From positions 1 through 43,838 of the forward strand of contig JACQBZ010000060.1 in assembly GCA_016194285.1 (NCBI GenBank): a DNA stretch of 43,838 bases, read 5' to 3'. This document shows, in pieces, positions 19,149 through 28,682 of this stretch (its first letter is position 1; each line of letters opens with the position of its first letter). A program made the translations under genes and the position numbers. The DNA is from Nitrospirota bacterium. Lineage in GTDB: Bacteria; Nitrospirota; Nitrospiria; JACQBZ01. Under the pieces are notes generated by a model. It made no database searches, had not been told where the DNA came from, and was given only the letters and a program-made list of their open reading frames with translations.

Positions 19149-20336
19149 ATGGGTCTTAAGAGAAATTGGATGATGCGAGTGTCGGAACAGACGGCTTATC
19201 CGTGGGTGACGCTTGGACTTGTGGCGGTTTCAATTTTTGCGTCCGTCGGCGGGGCCGGATGCGGCCGTCCGTCGGTCGATACGATTCGTGTCGCCGTCGC
19301 GGGACCGATGACGGGTGATCAAAGCAAACAAGGCACGGATCTTAAGAACGGGGTCGAGCTGGCCGTGACGGATTGGAATGAGAAAGGCGGAGTGCTGGGG
19401 AAAAGGATCGAGCTCCTGGTCGGCGATGATCAGCATGATCCCAAGCAAGCCGTGGCGATCGCGAACAAGTTTGTGAATTCCGGCGTGGTGGGCGTGGTGG
19501 GCCATTGGAATTCCAGCGCGTCGATTCCGGCTTCGGAGGTCTATCACGGGGCGAACATTTCGATGATCACCCCGGCCTCGACCAACCCGCAGGTGACCGA
19601 TCGGGGTTATACAAATGTCTTCCGCGTCTGCGGTCGAGATGATCAACAGGGGAAGGTGGCGGCCGAGTTTGTCGTCACACAACTGAAGGCCAAACGGGTG
19701 GCGGTACTGCATGACAAGACCACCTACGGGCAGGGCCTGGCGGACGAATTTAAGAAGTCGTTGAACGCTTCGGGCGGCGGCCGGGTCGAGGTCGTCTACT
19801 ACAGTGGGATTACCCAAGGGGACAAAGACTTCCGCGGTGTTTTGACGACGGTGGCCTCCAAAAAGCCGGATGTTTATTTCTTCGGCGGAATCTATCCCGA
19901 GGGAGGGCTTCTGGTCAAGCAAGCCAGGGAAGTCGGTCTGAAGGCGCCGATGGTCAGCGGCGACGGGGTCATCGATCCCGTCTTCGTCCAGATCGCCGGG
20001 GAAGCGGCCGAGGGGACCTACTTGACCTTCAGTCCGGATACCACCAAGCTGCCGACCGCGCAGGAGGTGCTGAAGAAGTACCGGGCGCGGTACGGCGAAC
20101 CCGGGCCGTATTCCTTCTATGCCTATGACGCGGCCCAGGTCTTGTTACGGGCCATTCAGTCGGCGGGAACCACGGACGGATCGAAAATCAGCCAGGCGAT
20201 TCATATAAGCCGGTATGATGGAATCACCGGCCGGCTTCAGTTCGATTCGAAAGGGGATCTGCTCACGACCCAGTACGTCGTGTGGATTACGAAGAACGGA
20301 ACATTTGAAGAGTTCTGGGCCCCTTCCGGAACATAA
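19149..20336 (+). CDS. Branched-chain amino acid ABC transporter substrate-binding protein (LivJ/LivK family)
   Basis: IRVAVAGPMTGDQSKQGTDLKNGVELAVTDWNEKGGVLGKRIELLVGDDQHDPKQAV, lipobox-like GGAGC. Confidence 0.92.
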   Translation: MGLKRNWMMRVSEQTAYPWVTLGLVAVSIFASVGGAGCGRPSVDTIRVAVAGPMTGDQSKQGTDLKNGVELAVTDWNEKGGVLGKRIELLVGDDQHDPKQAVAIANKFVNSGVVGVVGHWNSSASIPASEVYHGANISMITPASTNPQVTDRGYTNVFRVCGRDDQQGKVAAEFVVTQLKAKRVAVLHDKTTYGQGLADEFKKSLNASGGGRVEVVYYSGITQGDKDFRGVLTTVASKKPDVYFFGGIYPEGGLLVKQAREVGLKAPMVSGDGVIDPVFVQIAGEAAEGTYLTFSPDTTKLPTAQEVLKKYRARYGEPGPYSFYAYDAAQVLLRAIQSAGTTDGSKISQAIHISRYDGITGRLQFDSKGDLLTTQYVVWITKNGTFEEFWAPSGT

Positions 20337-20359
20337 AGTGAGCTCCGTCAAGGGAAACG

Positions 20360-20941
20360 TTGGAACGATCCATGGATCCGAAGGATGATGCCATTCTCGA
20401 GAAGGGCGTGATGCTGGTCGCAATGCCCACGCTGTTGGATCCGAACTTCCGGCAGACGGTTGTCCTGCTCTGCGAACACGGAACCCAGGGAGCGATGGGT
20501 CTTGTCCTCAATCGTCCGACGAGCGTTCCGCTCTCCACGATCTATCCGGAGGCCGCGAAGCTGTATGGACGGGAAGATCCGGTGTTTGTCGGAGGCCCTG
20601 TCCAGACCAATGCACTGATGATTCTGTACCAAGGCGATGGGATTCCAACGGCCCATTCGGTATCGGAGGACGTCCAACTCACCGGCGACCTACACCTGCT
20701 GCAGACACTTGAACGCCCTGTAGGATCCGATCTGCGGATTCGATTTTTCCTGGGATACGCTGGCTGGGCGTCTGGCCAGCTTGAGATGGAGCTTCGCGCC
20801 GGGGCCTGGAGGCTGTTGCCCTGCGATTCAAAAATCATTTTTCAGGATGATCCCCTCCGCATCTGGCCCCGGCTGATGCAGACCTTAGGCCAGGAATGGG
20901 CCGTTTATGCGGACATGCCCCCCGACCCGCGCCTGAATTGA
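20360..20941 (+). CDS. YqgE/AlgH family protein
   Basis: EKGVMLVAMPTLLDPNFRQTVVLLCEHGTQGAMGLVLNRPT and VFVGGPVQ motifs. Confidence 0.92.
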   Translation: MERSMDPKDDAILEKGVMLVAMPTLLDPNFRQTVVLLCEHGTQGAMGLVLNRPTSVPLSTIYPEAAKLYGREDPVFVGGPVQTNALMILYQGDGIPTAHSVSEDVQLTGDLHLLQTLERPVGSDLRIRFFLGYAGWASGQLEMELRAGAWRLLPCDSKIIFQDDPLRIWPRLMQTLGQEWAVYADMPPDPRLN

Positions 20942-20969
20942 TCCGATCCCGGACCGGTACTTCAAATCC

Positions 20970-21749
20970 TCAAATCGTCCGGGCGCGGACCCGGAAGTCC
21001 ACGTTGTCCTTCACCCACTGCCAGAGACGCAGTTGTCCGGCCGGATCCGCGTCCGCCTGAACCTGCGCGCTCCATCCTTTCATCACCTCGGCCTCGACCG
21101 TCCAGAGCCGCACCCGCTGGCGCGGAATGTACTTACGCCAGTGATCCCCTACCTTGGGACTGGCGTAAGCGAGCCGGAGGGTGAGATTCTTGGAGAGATA
21201 CTCGATCGGAGTAAGATCGATCGTTTTATATAAGTCGCGGGGGTCGGTCTTGGCGGTTGGGGTTCCGATGTCCGGAATTCCGTCGCTGACGATCACGACG
21301 GTGATCGGAGCCAGGATCAGGTTCCGCTCCTTCGAGATCCGCGCCACCTGCTGAATAAAGGCATTGAAGTCGGTCAGGGTGTCGGTCGCCGGAAACCACC
21401 CCCGGAGGTCGGCCTCGATCTGGGCGATGTCCTTGCCCTGAAAGTCATGGATCGGATGAAAGGCCTTCGGTTCGTTCATGCCCCTTCCGCCGATTGATCC
21501 CACAAACACCTCCCGGGGCTTTTCCAGACCGTCCAGCTCATTAAGATGGCCGTAGATGTAATGGGCCAGGAACGACAGGGCGTCGTCGTAGTACCCCGAG
21601 GTGCGAAATGAGCCGCTGGTGTCGACCCCGATGAAAAGGGTCATATGCGTCTTACCCTCGGCCGGCTTCAGATTGCAGGCCGTAAGGGTCAAGGACATCA
21701 TCACGGCACCGACCCACCCGATAAAGGCAACCAAATTTATGCGCTTCAT
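20970..21749 (-). CDS. VWA-domain lipoprotein
   Basis: Lipoprotein signal (LTLTACN), MIDAS DTSGS, TDTLTDFN, VSDGIPD. Confidence 0.7.
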   Translation of the reverse strand: MKRINLVAFIGWVGAVMMSLTLTACNLKPAEGKTHMTLFIGVDTSGSFRTSGYYDDALSFLAHYIYGHLNELDGLEKPREVFVGSIGGRGMNEPKAFHPIHDFQGKDIAQIEADLRGWFPATDTLTDFNAFIQQVARISKERNLILAPITVVIVSDGIPDIGTPTAKTDPRDLYKTIDLTPIEYLSKNLTLRLAYASPKVGDHWRKYIPRQRVRLWTVEAEVMKGWSAQVQADADPAGQLRLWQWVKDNVDFRVRARTI

Positions 21750-22969
21750 GGGTTCACCTTCTTCGACTGGAGTTGCAGTTGGGCCAGGATCCCCTGCGGT
21801 TCCATGATCGCTTTTAAGTTCTTGAACGGGATACTGAAAACGGGGTACGATGCCACGAGGATCATCGCAAAGTTCAAAGCCGCGGCCAGTACGTGGAGAG
21901 CCGGCAGCGAAAGATACTCCAGCATCTCCTGGCTTTTATCATGCAGCCAGCCGACCTCGCGCTTGAAATCCTCAATCGGTGCGCGCCACCAGACCGGGCT
22001 CTCGGCGGCGAGCGGTCCCGCTTCGGCCCCTTCCGGCATGGCCATCGGTTTTCGGGAGATGAAGGCCAGAAGCGGCGGAGTGCCAAACTGTCCGAACAGG
22101 AACCAGGTCATGCCGCGGACGCCGACCCAGGCGAATGCGGCAAGGGCCAGGGTGGAAGCGATGCCCATGCGGAGCTCCTCGCTGGTCTGCTGCGCGATCC
22201 ACGGCGTGATTGCGTCCACCAGCTCACGATAGAGGAACATCACTTCAAAAAACATCACGAAGAGTTCGACCACGATCATCTGGATCAGAAATTTGTACTC
22301 TTTCTTCTTGAAGGTGTCGAACAGGATCTGGAGGCAGGCGAAGCTTCCCATGATCAGCAGGAAGAGGAACATAAACAGAACCGGCCCGGTGAACTGGGGT
22401 GCATCGGTTCCCGCCAGGTCGGCCAGGACCTCCGATACGGTCGGATACAGCGTATAGGTGAAGATCAAGGCTTCCAGCAAACACCAGGCGATCAACAAAA
22501 TAAATGCGATCCACGGCACCCCGGGCTGAAAATAGCTTTTTGTCATCTTTCCGGTCATCGCGAAGGGGAGGAACAGGATCTGTTTGAAGGCATCGGTCAT
22601 CAAACGCAGCGCGAGACGCGTCAGCGTGAAGCCCCATCCGATCGCGACGGTGACGACACGGAACAGCCCCACCCAATACAGCCAGATCGCCCGTGCCGCG
22701 TCCCACCAGGCCAAGAGGATCATCGTAATGAACTTGACGCGCCCCGAGCGGAACGGGAGCGTGTAGATCGAAAGTTGAGTGCACCAGACGGCGCTTACAA
22801 TGAGTAGAGCCGGAAAGATCATCAGAATAAACTTTCCGGCCGCAATCCACCCGGAAGGGGAATCGAGAAAGAAATCCAGGATGGCTTGCTGCATGACCGG
22901 TATCCAAGCGATCGGTGCCGCCAGGGCTTCAATAATTTCCTTCCATTGCTCGGGAAGTTGATCAAACAT
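21746..22969 (-). CDS. Polytopic membrane protein of unknown function, paired with the VWA lipoprotein
   Basis: 407 aa with multiple hydrophobic segments, strong GGAGG ribosome-binding site, 4-nt overlap with the VWA gene. Confidence 0.75.
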   Translation of the reverse strand: MFDQLPEQWKEIIEALAAPIAWIPVMQQAILDFFLDSPSGWIAAGKFILMIFPALLIVSAVWCTQLSIYTLPFRSGRVKFITMILLAWWDAARAIWLYWVGLFRVVTVAIGWGFTLTRLALRLMTDAFKQILFLPFAMTGKMTKSYFQPGVPWIAFILLIAWCLLEALIFTYTLYPTVSEVLADLAGTDAPQFTGPVLFMFLFLLIMGSFACLQILFDTFKKKEYKFLIQMIVVELFVMFFEVMFLYRELVDAITPWIAQQTSEELRMGIASTLALAAFAWVGVRGMTWFLFGQFGTPPLLAFISRKPMAMPEGAEAGPLAAESPVWWRAPIEDFKREVGWLHDKSQEMLEYLSLPALHVLAAALNFAMILVASYPVFSIPFKNLKAIMEPQGILAQLQLQSKKVNP

Positions 22970-23003
22970 GGGAATCCCTCCTTCGATGCTCTATATAATA
23001 TAG

Positions 23004-23037
23004 ATAAAAATTAAAAATAAGGAGCGGTGCTCCTTAT
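23004..23037 (-). terminator. Terminator-like hairpin (or operator) just upstream of the membrane-protein gene
   Basis: Perfect inverted repeat ATAAGGAGC-N3-GCTCCTTAT followed on the minus strand by TTTTTAATTTTTA. Confidence 0.55.
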
Positions 23038-23194
23038 AATCAATCTCAAGATAACAGAAGACCCGGGGTTGTCAAGCGCAAGAGAAGGCTGTAATGAGTT
23101 GATAAACATCTTATTTTTTGTCGGAGAAAAAATTGGTCCAGGGAACGGAAATGTACGACGATGGACAGAACTGTACATCGGAATGGTCGATGCA

Positions 23195-23223
23195 TTGACA
23201 TCCGCACCCCGTCATGTTAGATA
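23195..23223 (+). promoter_or_regulatory. Sigma70-like promoter for livH
   Basis: TTGACA 23195-23200 - N17 - TAGATA 23218-23223. Confidence 0.65.
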
Positions 23224-23254
23224 TACCCCCAATTTTGCGGAGGTATAAACGCGA

Positions 23255-24157
<903 letters not shown>

Positions 24158-24163
24158 CATGTC

Positions 24164-24222
24164 TGCTGCGGGCCCGTACTCGGCGTTTCGCAGCCGAGTA
24201 TTGCAGCCGATGTGTCGCAGCA
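24164..24222 (+). other. Potential structured RNA element between livH and livM
   Basis: Outer stem TGCTGCG (24164-24170)/CGCAGCA (24216-24222) encloses hairpin TACTCGGC (24177-24184)/GCCGAGTA (24193-24200). Confidence 0.45.
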
Positions 24223-24243
24223 TGCAGGTCGGCGGATCGGAAT

Positions 24244-25467
24244 GTGCGGCTGGCATTGAATTTGAAAACCTTATCTTATATCGGAATCCCGGTCTGGATC
24301 GGACTTCTGGTCCTGCCGTTTATAGGAAGCGAACGGGCCCTGGCCTTGGCCGGAGTCACATTTTTGGGCGGGCTCTTCTGGCAGATGGCGACCCGGGTTT
24401 CAAGATCGGTGCAGTTTTTACCCCAAATCGGGATCCTGCTCGAAGAGACCGGCCGGCTTATTCGCGTGGCAAGCGAGTGGAAGCCGGCGGATCGACAACG
24501 GCGGGCCTTGACCATCATAGTGACGGGCGCTGTTTTGATCCTGCCGTTGGGACTGAATAACTATTTTATTGATGTCCTGACCCTGGCCGGTATTTATGTC
24601 GTCTTGGCCTTGGGGTTGAATATCGTCGTGGGCATGGCCGGACTTTTGGATCTGGGGTATATCTCCTTTTATGCGATCGGCGCCTACAGTTATGCATTGC
24701 TGTCCACTCGGTTGGGGATTTCCTTTTGGTGGGCCCTTCCCCTCGGCGGCATGGCCGCAGCCGCGTCCGGCGTCGTTCTGGGCGTTATCACACTGCGGCT
24801 GCGCGGGGATTACTTTGCGATCGTGACGTTGGGTTTTGTCCAGATCGTTCATCTCGTTTTGAACAACTGGGACCGCGTGACGAACGGCCCCAACGGCATT
24901 CTCAACATCGGTCGTCCGGCTCTCGGGGCGTTTGTCTTCAGCCAGCCGATCCATTTCTACTACCTGATTCTGGCCATCGTGTTACTGACCATTCTGGCCG
25001 TCGACCGGCTCAACCGGTCGCGCATCGGTCGGGCATGGATTGCGATCCGGGAGGATGAGATTGCCGCCCAGGCGACGGGCGTGGACACGACCCGGTTGAA
25101 GATTCTCGCATTCGCGCTGGGGGCGGTCTGGGCCGGGGTCGCCGGGGTTTTTTTCGCCGCGAAGTATGCGTTTGTGTCCCCGGAGAGTTTCACCTTCTTC
25201 GAGTCGGTTATCGTCCTGTCCATGGTGGTGCTGGGCGGAATGGGGAGCGTCCCCGGCGTGATCCTGGGGGCCTTGATCGTGGTCATCCTGCCGGAGGTCC
25301 TTCGCGAATTCGCGAGCTACCGGATGCTGGTTTTTGGCGCGGCGCTGGTCCTGATGATGATCTTCCGTCCGCAGGGATTGATCGGCAATCCTCGCCGGAG
25401 AGTCGAACTTCGATGCCAGGATGAAGGCCGGCTGCTTCGCCCGCATACGGACGGCAAGCGTATGTGA
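24244..25467 (+). CDS. livM: Branched-chain amino acid ABC transporter permease LivM
   Basis: VVLALGLNIVVGMAGLLDLGYISFYAIGAYSYALL. The ORF opens at 24154 but its first 30 residues look non-coding; GTG 24244 is a plausible start. Confidence 0.9.
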   Translation: MRLALNLKTLSYIGIPVWIGLLVLPFIGSERALALAGVTFLGGLFWQMATRVSRSVQFLPQIGILLEETGRLIRVASEWKPADRQRRALTIIVTGAVLILPLGLNNYFIDVLTLAGIYVVLALGLNIVVGMAGLLDLGYISFYAIGAYSYALLSTRLGISFWWALPLGGMAAAASGVVLGVITLRLRGDYFAIVTLGFVQIVHLVLNNWDRVTNGPNGILNIGRPALGAFVFSQPIHFYYLILAIVLLTILAVDRLNRSRIGRAWIAIREDEIAAQATGVDTTRLKILAFALGAVWAGVAGVFFAAKYAFVSPESFTFFESVIVLSMVVLGGMGSVPGVILGALIVVILPEVLREFASYRMLVFGAALVLMMIFRPQGLIGNPRRRVELRCQDEGRLLRPHTDGKRM

Positions 25468-25489
25468 GCGTAGGGGGGAGGCGAGACTG

Positions 25490-25990
25490 TTACGAAGCAT
25501 TGCCGGACGGCGGGCTGAACGAGCGTTGATGTTTGAGGTCGATCGTTCCGGTGCGGCTGTAAGGAAACTCCAGGCGGCCCAGGAATGACCGGACCGCAAG
25601 CGATCCCTGGATGCGGTATTCCACGGTATCGAAGCCGATCAGTGATTTGAGGCCCTTTTCCAGGTCTTGAAAGGTGGTCTTCAGCGGGAGCGAAATGGGG
25701 GTGACGCTCCGACGCGGGATCGAGATGGGTTCGGTCGCTTCCCCTTGTGCGACCGGGCGGTCGTTCAGATAGACCGAGTAGGTGAAGGCCGTTACCGTGA
25801 GGCCGAATCCGTTCGGATTTTCCAGTTCGACCAGAAAGGTCAGAGTCGCGCCGGTCAGGCTCAGGCCGGTGACATGAATCTCTTGGATTGCCACGGTCGG
25901 ACGGGTGATCATCCGACTGAAGCAGCCGGAAAGGAAAAGGGACGCCGTCAACAGCACGATAAAGGTTTTTCGATACGATGACATGATCAT
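25490..25990 (-). CDS. LEA14/WHy-like lipoprotein
   Basis: Lipobox LFLSGCFS, LSLTGATLTFLVELENPNGFGLTVTAFTYSVYLNDRPVAQG typical of LEA type 2. Confidence 0.82.
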   Translation of the reverse strand: MIMSSYRKTFIVLLTASLFLSGCFSRMITRPTVAIQEIHVTGLSLTGATLTFLVELENPNGFGLTVTAFTYSVYLNDRPVAQGEATEPISIPRRSVTPISLPLKTTFQDLEKGLKSLIGFDTVEYRIQGSLAVRSFLGRLEFPYSRTGTIDLKHQRSFSPPSGNAS

Positions 25991-26056
25991 GTCGGTGCCT
26001 CAAGATACCGCAGATGAGCCGAAACTGCAAGGGGGGATCTTTGTTCGGAGTCGACC

Positions 26057-26815
26057 ATGCCGCTGCTTGAGACGCAGAACCTGAGCAAGGTCTTTGGGGG
26101 ACTGACCGCGCTGGAGCGCGTCGAGATCGCCGTGGAAGAGGGCAAGATCGTCGGCCTGATCGGACCGAACGGGGCCGGCAAGACGACCTTCTTCAATTGC
26201 GTCACAGGGATCTATGCGCCCACCCACGGAACGGTCACGTTTAAAGGCCAATCCATGGCCGGATGGGCTCCGCATAAGATCACGCGCCATGGAATGGCCC
26301 GGACGTTTCAAGGCATCCGGCTGTTCGCCGAGATGACGGCGCTTGAAAATGTAATGGTCGGCGCCCATACCCGCAGCCGCGCCGGTGTCGTTGGCGCGTT
26401 GCTTCGAAGGCGGTGGGTTCTCGACGAGGAAAGAGCGCTTGCATCCAGAGCCTTCAGACTGTTAGAATTCGTTGGCTTGGCAGAGCGAGCGGAGGCCTGG
26501 GCGCGAAATCTGTCGTACGGCGAGCAGCGGCGGCTCGAGATCGCACGGGCGTTGGCCAGCCAACCCGTCCTGCTTCTTTTGGACGAGCCCGCGGCCGGAA
26601 TGAACCCCCGTGAAACGGGGGATCTGACGCGGTTGATACGGCAGATTCGTGAGCAGGGGATTACAATCCTGTTGATCGAGCATGACATGAAGGTGGTGAT
26701 GGGGATTTCGGACCGGGTCGTTGTGCTGGACCACGGGGAGAAGATTGCGGAAGGGCCTCCGGCCGAAATTCAGCGAAACCCGAAGGTGATCGAGGCCTAT
26801 TTGGGGACAACGTGA
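26057..26815 (+). CDS. livG: Branched-chain amino acid ABC transporter ATP-binding protein LivG
   Basis: Walker A GPNGAGKTTFFNCVTG, LSYGEQRRLEIARAL, LLLDEPAAGMNP. Confidence 0.93.
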   Translation: MPLLETQNLSKVFGGLTALERVEIAVEEGKIVGLIGPNGAGKTTFFNCVTGIYAPTHGTVTFKGQSMAGWAPHKITRHGMARTFQGIRLFAEMTALENVMVGAHTRSRAGVVGALLRRRWVLDEERALASRAFRLLEFVGLAERAEAWARNLSYGEQRRLEIARALASQPVLLLLDEPAAGMNPRETGDLTRLIRQIREQGITILLIEHDMKVVMGISDRVVVLDHGEKIAEGPPAEIQRNPKVIEAYLGTT

Positions 26816-27531
26816 CCCCCTCCGTGTTGAAACTGGAGGACGTCCACACCTGTTATGGTCCCATTGAAGCGATCAAAGGGATTTCGCTGGATGTGAAGGA
26901 ATGCGAGATCGTGGCCCTGATCGGTGCGAACGGGGCCGGCAAGTCCACCACCCTGATGACGATTTCCGGAGCCCTGACGCCTCGTCAGGGTCGGATCGAA
27001 TTTCTGGACGAAAATATCGCCGGGCTTCCGACGCATGAAATTGTCGGCCGGGGGATTTCCCAGGTTCCGGAAGGACGGAGGATCTTTCCCCGGCTCACGG
27101 TTCTGGAAAATCTTGAAATGGGGGCTTTTCTCCAACCGGACCATCGGGAGCGTGAGGCCGATCTGGCCGCGGTCTTTGAGCAATTTCCGATTCTCAAGGA
27201 ACGGCAGAGCCAGCGGGGTGGAACCTTGAGCGGCGGCGAGCAGCAGATGCTGGCGATCGGACGGGCCTTGATGGCCCGGCCCCGGCTTCTTCTGTTGGAC
27301 GAACCCTCCTTGGGACTGGCCCCGGTCGTGGTGAGCCGGATCTTTGAAATCATCCGGAAGATCAATCGGCAGGGAAAGACGATCCTGCTCGTGGAACAGA
27401 ACGCGCGCGCGGCGCTGAACCTGGCGCACCGGGGCTACGTGATGGAAACCGGTCGGATCGTGATGCAGGACGAGGCCCGCGCGCTGCTTTCAAACCCGCG
27501 CGTGCGGGAGGCGTATTTGGGGGAAGGGTGA
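26812..27531 (+). CDS. livF: Branched-chain amino acid ABC transporter ATP-binding protein LivF
   Basis: GANGAGKSTTLMTISG, LSGGEQQMLAIGRALM, LLLDEPSLGLAP. GTG start overlaps the livG stop. Confidence 0.93.
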   Translation: MTPSVLKLEDVHTCYGPIEAIKGISLDVKECEIVALIGANGAGKSTTLMTISGALTPRQGRIEFLDENIAGLPTHEIVGRGISQVPEGRRIFPRLTVLENLEMGAFLQPDHREREADLAAVFEQFPILKERQSQRGGTLSGGEQQMLAIGRALMARPRLLLLDEPSLGLAPVVVSRIFEIIRKINRQGKTILLVEQNARAALNLAHRGYVMETGRIVMQDEARALLSNPRVREAYLGEG

Positions 27532-28622
27532 AACGCACCCCGTTATACGACGAGCACAAAAAACTCGGGGCGAAGATTGTGCCGTTCGCCGGCTGGGAGA
27601 TGCCGCTGTCGTACACCGGCGTGCTGGAGGAACATCGCGCCACGCGGTCGGCCGTTGGCCTGTTCGACGTCAGCCACATGGGGCGGATCGAGCTGACGGG
27701 CCCCGCCGCCGTGGAGTTGTTGAATCGCGTGGCGACCAGTCCGGCCAAGAAACTGGCCGTCGGCGGGATGCAGTATGCACTGGCCTGCAACGAGCAGGGC
27801 GGTGTTCTGGACGATATCATGATCTATCGTTTCGACGAACGGCGATACTTCGTCTGCGCGAACGCCTCGAATGCCGAAAAAATCGATCAATGGCTTCGCA
27901 AGCAAGCCGCTGGTCTTTCGGGTGTCGACGTGACGGACCGAAGCGCCGAGCTGGCCCAGATCGCGGTACAGGGGCCGCGGTCGCGAGAGCTGATGAAACC
28001 GCTGACGGCGGTCGACCTCGACCGGCTCAAGCTCCGACACTGTATCGAAACGAAGGTGGCCGGCGTTCCGATGCTCCTGTCGCGCAGCGGCTATACTGGC
28101 GAGCTGGGATACGAGCTGTACCTTCCGGCCGATCGCACGCCCGGCGTGTGGGAGACGTTGCTTCATGAAGGCGCGACGTACGGACTAAAGCCGTGCGGCC
28201 TAGGTTGCCGGGATACCCTCCGGCTTGAGATGGGTTATCCGTTGTACGGCAACGACATGGACGAGACCGCCACGCCGTTGGAAGCCTCCTTGGATTTTGC
28301 GGTGGATTTAGCCAAAGGCGATTTTATAGGCCGCGAGGTGATGAGGCGGCAAAAGGAAGACGGGGTATCCCGAAAATTGATTGGTTTCGAGCTGCTGCGG
28401 CAGGGGGTGCCGAGGCATGGCCATGCGATCTTATGCGACGGCAAGGAGATCGGCGTTGTGACCAGCGGCAACCATTCGCCCTCCTTGAATAAGGGGATCG
28501 GCATGGGCTACGTCCAGACCCGGTTCGCCGAGGTGGGCGGTAAAATCCAAATTGATATTCGCGGCAACGCCGTACCGGCCCTTGTGGTCGAAAGACCGTT
28601 TTATAAAAAGGGTAAGGCGTGA
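27528..28622 (+). CDS. gcvT: Glycine cleavage system T protein (aminomethyltransferase)
   Basis: LYDEHKKLGAKIVPFAGWEMPLSYTGVLEEHRATRSAVGLFDVSHMG. GTG start overlaps the livF stop. Confidence 0.95.
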   Translation: MKRTPLYDEHKKLGAKIVPFAGWEMPLSYTGVLEEHRATRSAVGLFDVSHMGRIELTGPAAVELLNRVATSPAKKLAVGGMQYALACNEQGGVLDDIMIYRFDERRYFVCANASNAEKIDQWLRKQAAGLSGVDVTDRSAELAQIAVQGPRSRELMKPLTAVDLDRLKLRHCIETKVAGVPMLLSRSGYTGELGYELYLPADRTPGVWETLLHEGATYGLKPCGLGCRDTLRLEMGYPLYGNDMDETATPLEASLDFAVDLAKGDFIGREVMRRQKEDGVSRKLIGFELLRQGVPRHGHAILCDGKEIGVVTSGNHSPSLNKGIGMGYVQTRFAEVGGKIQIDIRGNAVPALVVERPFYKKGKA

Positions 28623-28682
28623 GGGGTGAGGAGTGAGGAGTAAGGAGATAATAAATCATGGTTAGACTGTCACGGAGGTAAC

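Noticed and set aside
21893-22807. 304-aa plus-strand ORF antisense to the membrane protein
   Set aside because: Charged, low-complexity translation; the minus-strand frame has a strong ribosome-binding site and hydrophobic TM pattern.
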